Source: Bacteroidales bacterium (lineage in GTDB: Bacteria > Bacteroidota > Bacteroidia > Bacteroidales > WCHB1-69). From it: a DNA stretch of 21,228 bases. A model generated the notes under the pieces. The model made no database searches and was not told the DNA's origin. It saw only the letters and a list, made by a program, of their open reading frames with translations. The position numbers were made by a program, and so were the translations under genes. The stretch is from assembly GCA_028684405.1 (NCBI GenBank), contig JAQUGA010000019.1:1-21228 (forward strand). Direction: 5' to 3'. Positions 15,200-21,228 of the stretch are shown here, piece by piece. How positions within the stretch are numbered: position 1 is the stretch's first letter; every line of letters starts with the position of its first letter.

Positions 15200-16152
15200 A
15201 CAAATCTCAAAATTTCGCATTGATTGGTGCTGCAGGCTATATTGCACCGCGTCATATGAAAGCCATTAAAGATACAGGCAATAAGCTATTAGCAGCTCTT
15301 GATAAAAATGATAGTATTGGAATTATCGATTCATATTTTCCAGAAGCCGATTTTTTTATGGAATCCGAAAGATTTGATCGACATCTTCATAAACTTTTGC
15401 GTTATGAACCCGAAAAAAAGGTTGATTATGTTGGAATTTGTTCGCCCAACTATTTGCACGATGCTCACATCCGTTTAGCCATGCGAAATCAAGCTCATGC
15501 CATTTGCGAAAAACCCTTGGTTTTGAATCCATGGAACATCGATGCTTTGAAAGAAATGGAAGTCGAAACGGGTAAAAAGATTTATAATATTCTTCAACTT
15601 CGTTTGCATCCGTCCATTATTTCCTTGAAAGAAAAAATTGCAAACGGTCCGAAGGATAAGATTTACGATGTTGATTTAACCTACATCACCGGACGAGGAA
15701 GATGGTATCATTTTTCATGGAAGGGCGACATTATGAAATCCGGAGGAATTGCAACGAATATTGGCGTTCACTTTTTTGATATGCTGACGTATATTTTTGG
15801 TGATGTAAAAGAAAATATCGTTCATCGCCACGAAAAATCGATTGCATCAGGCTATATGCTTTTAGAAAAAGCACGAGTACGTTGGTTTTTAAGTATAGAT
15901 TATAAATACGTTCCAAAAGAACTCGCCGAAAAAGGACAAACTACGTATCGTTCTATCACTGTAAACGACGAAGAAATAGAGTTTAGTGGTGGCTTTACTG
16001 ATTTACATACCCAGAGTTATCAAAAAATACTCGAAGGAAATGGTTTCGGTTTGGATGATGCATATCCTTCAATCAACATTGTACACACTATTCGAAATAT
16101 TCAGCCAATAGGGAGAACAGGCGAGTCCCATCCCTTTTTAACAGTACAATAA
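15196..16152 (+). CDS. wbpB: WbpB/WlbA-like UDP-GlcNAc-uronate 3-dehydrogenase
   Basis: A 318-residue NAD-dependent oxidoreductase of the Gfo/Idh/MocA family. It should oxidise C3 of UDP-N-acetyl-glucuronate, giving the keto sugar used by WbpE. The Rossmann start is FALIGAAGYIAPRHMKAI (7-24). ICEKPL (103-108) holds the family lysine. YITGRGRWYHFSWKGD (163-178) and GGIATNIGVHFFDML (183-197) form the substrate pocket typical of WlbA/WbpB. In characterised WbpB/WlbA enzymes the bound NADH is re-oxidised with 2-oxoglutarate, coupling to the WbpE transamination. The gene overlaps wbpD by four bases. Confidence 0.92.
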   Translation: MNKSQNFALIGAAGYIAPRHMKAIKDTGNKLLAALDKNDSIGIIDSYFPEADFFMESERFDRHLHKLLRYEPEKKVDYVGICSPNYLHDAHIRLAMRNQAHAICEKPLVLNPWNIDALKEMEVETGKKIYNILQLRLHPSIISLKEKIANGPKDKIYDVDLTYITGRGRWYHFSWKGDIMKSGGIATNIGVHFFDMLTYIFGDVKENIVHRHEKSIASGYMLLEKARVRWFLSIDYKYVPKELAEKGQTTYRSITVNDEEIEFSGGFTDLHTQSYQKILEGNGFGLDDAYPSINIVHTIRNIQPIGRTGESHPFLTVQ

Positions 16153-16190
16153 ACACATTTCAATTAAATTTGTCAATCATAATAGAAATT

Positions 16191-17486
16191 ATGAGTATAT
16201 ACAAAAAACTAATAAATAAAGAAACTAAATTATCTGTAATTGGTCTTGGCTACGTAGGTTTGCCAATTGCTTTAGAATTTGCAAGAAAAATCAAAGTAGT
16301 TGGATTTGACATAAAATCTGATCGCATTGAAATGATGAAAAATCGAATCGATCCCAGCGAAGAACTAGAAGCAGAAGCATTTGATGGATGTGATATTGTT
16401 TTTACCGCAAATGCAGATGATTTAAGAGATGCTACATTTCATATTGTTTCTGTGCCAACTCCGATTGATAAAAACAATTTGCCTGATTTAACTCCCTTAT
16501 TAGCTGCTTCGAGAACCGTAGGAAAAGTTTTGAAAAAAGGAGATTACGTGGTTTACGAATCTACTGTTTATCCAGGTTGTACAGAAGAGGATTGCATTCC
16601 TGTTTTGGAAGAGATATCGGGTTTAAAGTTTAAAGAAGATTTTATGGTTGGTTTTTCGCCTGAACGAATAAATCCAGGAGATAAAGAACACACCTTAAGA
16701 ACCATTGTTAAAATTGTTTCGGGTTGCTGCGATGAATCATTGGATAATATTGCAAAAACCTATGAATTGGTGGTTGATGCAGGCGTCCATAGAGCTCCTA
16801 CAATAAAAGTAGCAGAATCGGCTAAAGTAATTGAAAATACTCAACGAGATGTGAATATTGCATTGATTAATGAGTTGTCAATTTTATTTAATCGCATGGG
16901 AATCAATACATACGATGTATTGGAAGCAGCCGGAACCAAGTGGAATTTTTTGAAATTTTCGCCAGGTTTAGTTGGTGGTCACTGTATCGGTGTGGATCCA
17001 TATTACCTCGCTTTTAAAGCGCAAGAATATCGGTATCATCCACAAATTATCAAATCAGGTCGTTTTGTAAATGACTCAATGGGGTATTATGTTGCCAAAC
17101 AGTTGGTTAAAAGAATGATTGGACAAAACAAAAACATTCTCGATACTAAGGTTTTGGTCATGGGAGCTACTTTTAAAGAGGATGTTAGCGATATTAGAAA
17201 TGCTCGCATTGCAGATACCATTCACGAATTGCAATCCTATAATGTAAAAGTCGACGTGGTGGATCCATTTGCAAACTCTAAAGAATTATTTGATGAATAT
17301 GGTTTTGGATTGTGCGAAAACATAGCCGATGACTATGATGCAATCATTGTTGGTGTTAATCATAAACCATATTATGAATTAACCGAGGAATATTTTAAAT
17401 CCATTACAAAAGAAAAATCAATCTTTTTCGATGTAAAAGGTATTTATCGCAATAAGATTACTAGTTTAGAATATATGAGTTTGTAA
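16191..17486 (+). CDS. wbpA: WbpA-like UDP-N-acetylhexosamine 6-dehydrogenase
   Basis: A 431-residue nucleotide-sugar 6-dehydrogenase that oxidises UDP-GlcNAc (or UDP-GalNAc) to the uronate with two NAD+. The Rossmann motif is IGLGYVGLPIALEF (17-30). SVPTPID (87-93) and YESTVYPGCTEE (122-133) are family marks. The catalytic cysteine is C265 in PGLVGGHCIGVDPYY. The sequence is of the WbpA/WbpO/TviB type rather than UDP-glucose dehydrogenase. The start is ATG 16191, and a TTG seven codons upstream is less likely. The three preceding genes use its product, so GlcNAc is the favoured substrate. A UDP-GalNAc dehydrogenase is the alternative. Confidence 0.92.
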   Translation: MSIYKKLINKETKLSVIGLGYVGLPIALEFARKIKVVGFDIKSDRIEMMKNRIDPSEELEAEAFDGCDIVFTANADDLRDATFHIVSVPTPIDKNNLPDLTPLLAASRTVGKVLKKGDYVVYESTVYPGCTEEDCIPVLEEISGLKFKEDFMVGFSPERINPGDKEHTLRTIVKIVSGCCDESLDNIAKTYELVVDAGVHRAPTIKVAESAKVIENTQRDVNIALINELSILFNRMGINTYDVLEAAGTKWNFLKFSPGLVGGHCIGVDPYYLAFKAQEYRYHPQIIKSGRFVNDSMGYYVAKQLVKRMIGQNKNILDTKVLVMGATFKEDVSDIRNARIADTIHELQSYNVKVDVVDPFANSKELFDEYGFGLCENIADDYDAIIVGVNHKPYYELTEEYFKSITKEKSIFFDVKGIYRNKITSLEYMSL

Positions 17487-17504
17487 TGAATATTATTTAA
17501 CTTG

Positions 17505-17538
17505 TGCAGTCGAATTAATATTAATTCAACTGCATTTT
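17505..17538 (+). terminator. Long near-perfect palindrome, possible intra-operon terminator
   Basis: Bases 17505-17534 are a 30-base palindrome with a single mismatched pair: outer arms TGCAGT/ACTGCA, inner arms GAATTA/TAATTC, loop ATAT. Four T residues follow. It lies in the 65-base gap between wbpA and galE, so it could attenuate transcription into galE-rfbB or stabilise the 3' end of the upstream mRNA. The short T-run makes termination uncertain. Confidence 0.55.
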
Positions 17539-17551
17539 AATAAATATAGAT

Positions 17552-18583
17552 ATGATGATTTTAGTCACTGGAGGTACCGGATACATTGGCTCTCATACCG
17601 TTGTCGAGTTGCTTAATGAAGGTTTTGAAGTGGTCATTGCTGACAATCTTTCCAATTCTAACGAAGAGGTCGTGGAAGGGGTTTATCAAATTTGCAAAAA
17701 AAAACCGATATTTGTCAAATGTGATTTAGCAAAAAAAGAGGAAGTTGTCAAACTTTTCGATGCGTATCCAAACATTCAAGGAGTGATCCATTTTGCAGCG
17801 TATAAAGCCGTGGGAGAATCGGTTGAAAATCCTTTAAAATATTATCAAAACAATCTGTTTTCGCTTATTAATTTATTGGAAGAGATGAAGGACAGAAAAA
17901 TCAGTCACCTGGTTTTTTCTTCTTCGTGTACCGTTTATGGCCAGCCTGAGCAATTGCCAGTAACCGAAAAATCGCCAATTCAAAATGCGATGTCGCCATA
18001 TGGAAACACCAAGCAGATTTCTGAAGAAATTCTTCATGATTTTATCCATGCAACCACCGATTTTAAAGCCATTGCTTTACGATATTTCAACCCCATCGGA
18101 GCTCACGAATCGGCTTTAATTGGGGAGTTGCCTATAGGAGTGCCGCAAAACTTAATTCCATACATTACGCAAACAGCCATGGGAATACGATCTTTGCTCA
18201 AAGTTTTTGGAGGAGATTACAATACATCTGATGGAACTTGTATTCGTGATTATATTCATGTGGTTGATTTGGCAAAAGCACATATCGTGGCTCTTCGCAG
18301 AATGATTCAAAACCATAATAAAAAAGCATTTGAAATTTTCAATGTGGGAACCGGAAGAGGATTCTCGGTTTTGGAAGTGATAAAAAGTTTTGAAAAAGTA
18401 AGCAATGCAAAATTAAATTATGAAATAGTAGATCGCCGTGCTGGTGATATTGAAAAAGTATGGGCAGATACAACTTATGCAAGCAGTGAATTGGAATGGA
18501 AAGCCGAAAAATCACTCGACGAAATGTTGCTATCGGCATGGAAATGGGAACAAGTTTTAGATAAAAAGCAAAAACCAAAATAA
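17552..18583 (+). CDS. galE: UDP-glucose 4-epimerase
   Basis: A 343-residue extended short-chain dehydrogenase that interconverts UDP-Glc and UDP-Gal (some members also UDP-GlcNAc/UDP-GalNAc). The NAD site is GGTGYIGS (7-14), the catalytic serine region is SSSCTVYG (123-130), and the YxxxK pair is Y150/K154 (PYGNTK). ALRYFNPIGAH (about 176-186) and GTCIRDYIHVVDLAKAH are typical GalE blocks. Two ATG codons open the frame (17552 and 17555); either is possible. The gene is one base from rfbB, so the two form a coupled pair behind a hairpin. Confidence 0.95.
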   Translation: MMILVTGGTGYIGSHTVVELLNEGFEVVIADNLSNSNEEVVEGVYQICKKKPIFVKCDLAKKEEVVKLFDAYPNIQGVIHFAAYKAVGESVENPLKYYQNNLFSLINLLEEMKDRKISHLVFSSSCTVYGQPEQLPVTEKSPIQNAMSPYGNTKQISEEILHDFIHATTDFKAIALRYFNPIGAHESALIGELPIGVPQNLIPYITQTAMGIRSLLKVFGGDYNTSDGTCIRDYIHVVDLAKAHIVALRRMIQNHNKKAFEIFNVGTGRGFSVLEVIKSFEKVSNAKLNYEIVDRRAGDIEKVWADTTYASSELEWKAEKSLDEMLLSAWKWEQVLDKKQKPK

Positions 18584-18584
18584 T

Positions 18585-19628
18585 ATGAAAAAAATTTTAA
18601 TTACTGGTGGAGCCGGGTTTATAGGTTCGCATGTGATTCGTTTATTTGTCAATAAATACCCAGATATTCAAATATTTAATCTCGACAAATTAACCTACGC
18701 AGGAAATTTGTTGAATTTATCAGATATTGAATCTAAACCCAATTATACGTTTATCAAAGGCGATATTGTTGATGCCCCATTTATTGATGCTCTGTTTGCC
18801 AAACATCAATTTGATGGAGTTATTCATTTGGCAGCCGAATCGCATGTAGATCGCTCGATTAGCGGACCTATGGAATTTATTTTTACAAATATTATTGGAA
18901 CTGCAAATTTGTTGAACGCTTTTAAAGCTACCTGGAAAGACTTTACGGGAAAACTTTTCTATCATGTTTCAACCGATGAGGTCTATGGTTCGCTGGGTGA
19001 TGAAGGATTGTTTACCGAAACAACGCCCTACGATCCCAAAAGTCCTTACTCGGCGTCTAAAGCTTCGTCTGATCATATTGTGAGAGCATATTGTCACACT
19101 TATGGTTTGCCTGTTGTTATTTCAAATTGTTCCAACAATTACGGACCCAATCAATTTCCTGAAAAATTGTTGCCATTAATGATTAACAATATTCGTCACA
19201 ACAAGGCACTTCCCATTTATGGAAAAGGCGAAAATGTTAGAGATTGGTTGTATGTGATTGATCATGCCAGAGCCATAGATCTTGTTTTTTGGAAAGGGAA
19301 AATGGGAGAAACTTATAATATTGGCGGAAATAATGAATGGACAAACATTGATTTGGTTCACAAATTATGCGAAATTATGGATCGCAAACTTGGAAGAGAG
19401 CCGGCAACTTCTGCTAAATTGATTACTTATGTGACGGATCGAGCCGGACATGATTTGAGATATGCCATCGATGCTTCAAAAATCAAAAATGAACTTGGAT
19501 GGGAGCCTTCTCTGAAATTTGATGAGGGTTTCGATATTACGGTTGATTGGTATCTTTCCAATAAAGAGTGGTTGGATAATGTTACCAGTGGCGATTATCA
19601 AAAATATTACGATGAGCAGTATTTGTAA
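18585..19628 (+). CDS. rfbB: dTDP-glucose 4,6-dehydratase
   Basis: A 347-residue SDR-family dehydratase (RmlB) that makes dTDP-4-keto-6-deoxyglucose, the entry to rhamnose and other deoxysugars. The NAD site is GGAGFIGS (8-15). The catalytic TDEVYG (130-135) holds the Asp-Glu acid/base pair, and YSASKAS gives Y155/K159. HLAAESHVDRSI and SNNYGPNQFPEKLLPL are diagnostic of RmlB. It begins one base after the galE stop. No rfbA, rfbC or rfbD is in the window, and the next gene is convergent, so they must lie elsewhere if dTDP-rhamnose is made. Confidence 0.96.
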   Translation: MKKILITGGAGFIGSHVIRLFVNKYPDIQIFNLDKLTYAGNLLNLSDIESKPNYTFIKGDIVDAPFIDALFAKHQFDGVIHLAAESHVDRSISGPMEFIFTNIIGTANLLNAFKATWKDFTGKLFYHVSTDEVYGSLGDEGLFTETTPYDPKSPYSASKASSDHIVRAYCHTYGLPVVISNCSNNYGPNQFPEKLLPLMINNIRHNKALPIYGKGENVRDWLYVIDHARAIDLVFWKGKMGETYNIGGNNEWTNIDLVHKLCEIMDRKLGREPATSAKLITYVTDRAGHDLRYAIDASKIKNELGWEPSLKFDEGFDITVDWYLSNKEWLDNVTSGDYQKYYDEQYL

Positions 19629-19660
19629 GTTTTAGCATTCTATTTTTAATTCTTTGACAC

Positions 19661-19692
19661 AAAAAAACTCCAATTTAAATTGGAGTTTTTTT
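19661..19692. terminator. Bidirectional rho-independent terminator (perfect 32-bp palindrome)
   Basis: Seven A residues, the stem ACTCCAATTT with its exact complement, and seven T residues make a perfect inverted repeat. It is read as a hairpin plus T-run from both strands. It lies 32 bases after rfbB and 14 bases beyond the end of the convergent T9SS-protein gene, and serves both. Confidence 0.93.
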
Positions 19693-19706
19693 ATTAGAAT
19701 CAATGC

Positions 19707-21228
19707 TTATCGGGCAATAATCATATTATTGGTTTTGTGTTCACCGTTTTTAGTACTGATTCTGTATAGATAATATCCGGTTTTGAAGTTAGAAGTATTA
19801 AGTTCGTACACCAAAGTATTGGCTTCAATTTTCTCTGAAAAAACAAGTCTTCCTTGAGTATCAAAAATATCCAGGTTTAAATCTTCTTTACTGTTCAAAG
19901 GAATATAGGTTTTTTCATTTGCTGGATTTGGATAATTGTGTCCTAAAAATAGACTTTGAAGAGCTTCTTCGGAAATGTTGTTATAAAGTCCGTTAAACCA
20001 GTCGTATGTAATTTTAAATATTTCATTACGTTTCTCTTCTGAAGCAATCATTTCAAGCCCAACTCCCAGATAAACTACTTTATAGGTTTCGTTGTTGAAA
20101 CGGATTCCAGCTTTTTTGTTGGCATCATTGTATGTGAAAATATGAACAGATCCTCCAATGGTGTCAATTTGGTCAGGATAAATATAAGAATTGCCATATG
20201 CACCAAATATTGCTGAGTTTCCCACATTTTCAAAAGGATATCCTTCTGACATTGCTTTAAGCTGAGAGTTTGCGGGGCTTCCATCATCTTTATAAACAGC
20301 ATGGATGTAGTTTTTAAAGAAGTTTTTAGTAACCGCTGTTCCGTATCCTCCAGATTGAGTGATGTCCCAAGCAATATCTTGTCCAGACATAAACACATTG
20401 CCACCGTTATTCATAAATGACATTAATGCGGTTGCTTCTTCATCCGAAAGAGAAGGGAATGACCAACCAATATTTAGATAAATGTTTTTTACTCCTGCCA
20501 TTATATTGGCATCAAAAGCTTTTTTCATAATACTCGCATTTGTATTTGCCCAAGATGTACAATTTGTTGCAGCCATGGCATTGTTGAAGACATGGTCAAA
20601 ATTATACTCTTCACCATCGCCCCAAGAGCCGCTTCCACTTGCAATTAAATCGGTAATACCCGACATTACATACATTTCAAATTGTTTGGGCGATGCATTC
20701 GGATTGTTTACAGAAACCATTCTAACAGTAATTTTTGCCAATCCTGCATCCGTTCCGGGAACTACGTTTACAGTTATGTTTGAAGGTGTACCGTTGGTGA
20801 TTGAAACTATCGCACTATCGCTATAGTTTGTAGAATTATGACTAAAATTACACGTCCATGAAGCAGGCATGTTCTCTTTTTGGATATAGATTTTGAAATC
20901 TTCAGTTCCAGCTAATGAGCTGTTTATTTGCAAGTTAAATTCATTTGTTTGTGAAGGACTACCCCCTTGAATTATTTGTGAAGGACCTGTAATTTCGCCT
21001 GTATAAAGTGCTGTTTCTCCAGTATGTAAACCATTTATTGCAGGAACTTGTACAGCGGTATAAACATCTTTTCTTGTTTCTGTTACAAAAGCAGCAATGC
21101 GGCAATTTTCAATAACCACAGGAATGCCTGCGGATGCCCCATTTGCAATGCTTTCAGGAACAGTATAAGTATATGTGCGTTGAACTAATGTCCCTTGTGT
21201 GGTAGTGCTTACAGGATCACCCCATTGT
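19707..21228 (-). CDS. T9SS-secreted protein with Omp28-like region, N-terminus cut by window edge
   Basis: The frame runs from the stop at 19707 to the right edge without interruption; the visible part is 507 codons. The visible start (QWGDPVSTTTQGTLVQRTYT) continues an upstream portion outside the window. The region IENCRIAAFVTETRKDVYTAVQ resembles Omp28-related outer-membrane proteins. A middle segment (SIMKKAFDANIMAGVKNIYL, then MSFMNNGGNVFMSGQDIAWD) resembles a glutamine-amidotransferase-like or unknown sugar-binding fold seen in secreted proteins. The last ~75 residues are a type A sorting domain (TIGR04183-like): LGHNYPNPANEKTYIPL, LDIFDTQGRLV, and the end GYYLYRISTKNGE. It should therefore be exported by Sec, then by type IX secretion, and anchored or released at the surface. 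Confidence 0.87.
   Translation of the reverse strand, partial: QWGDPVSTTTQGTLVQRTYTYTVPESIANGASAGIPVVIENCRIAAFVTETRKDVYTAVQVPAINGLHTGETALYTGEITGPSQIIQGGSPSQTNEFNLQINSSLAGTEDFKIYIQKENMPASWTCNFSHNSTNYSDSAIVSITNGTPSNITVNVVPGTDAGLAKITVRMVSVNNPNASPKQFEMYVMSGITDLIASGSGSWGDGEEYNFDHVFNNAMAATNCTSWANTNASIMKKAFDANIMAGVKNIYLNIGWSFPSLSDEEATALMSFMNNGGNVFMSGQDIAWDITQSGGYGTAVTKNFFKNYIHAVYKDDGSPANSQLKAMSEGYPFENVGNSAIFGAYGNSYIYPDQIDTIGGSVHIFTYNDANKKAGIRFNNETYKVVYLGVGLEMIASEEKRNEIFKITYDWFNGLYNNISEEALQSLFLGHNYPNPANEKTYIPLNSKEDLNLDIFDTQGRLVFSEKIEANTLVYELNTSNFKTGYYLYRISTKNGEHKTNNMIIAR

Overview
The window looks like chromosomal DNA of a member of the Bacteroidota. It is AT-rich and carries a type IX secretion C-terminal sorting domain, a PKD/CUB-like surface protein, and several sigma-ABfr style promoters (-33 TTTG, -7 TAnnTTTG). 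It also holds an aminolipid acyltransferase pair typical of the phylum. Both window edges cut through secreted-protein genes on the minus strand. No rRNA, tRNA, CRISPR array, insertion sequence or phage gene was seen.

Region 1 (1-4720, minus strand): a truncated PKD/CUB-like exported protein lies after a small exported protein of unknown function. Then comes a phosphate module, a PiT-family transporter and its DUF47/PhoU-like partner. The partner is interrupted by an in-frame TAG at codon 105 while the downstream half stays intact. Upstream are a tightly packed methyltransferase, a cytosolic thioredoxin and a membrane-anchored or exported thioredoxin. Region 2 (4727-6702, minus strand): a YceD/DUF177 - rpmF - fabH cluster with a clear terminator at its end. 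The plsX gene often found between rpmF and fabH is absent.

Region 3 (6899-10437, plus strand): a GlsA-like O-acyltransferase and a GlsB-like N-acyltransferase (glycine/ornithine-type aminolipid synthesis), the GTPase EngB, and a polytopic membrane protein of the lysyl-PG synthase TM (AglD-like) family. Region 4 (10457-13228, minus strand): the 2-oxoglutarate dehydrogenase E1 gene sucA, without an adjacent sucB and with an unusual Cys-rich C-terminal tail.

Region 5 (13423-19692, plus strand): a surface-sugar operon. Four genes (wbpE-, wbpD-, wbpB- and wbpA-like) would together convert UDP-GlcNAc to UDP-2,3-diacetamido-2,3-dideoxy-glucuronic acid. They are followed by galE and rfbB (rmlB). A canonical promoter precedes wbpE, a long hairpin separates wbpA from galE, and a perfect 32-bp palindromic terminator closes the operon. 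Region 6 (19707-21228, minus strand): the C-terminal part of a large T9SS-secreted protein. No wholly new system is evident. The most unusual points are the amber-interrupted DUF47 gene, the OGDH E1 tail, the plsX gap, and the compact complete diacetamido-uronate pathway.
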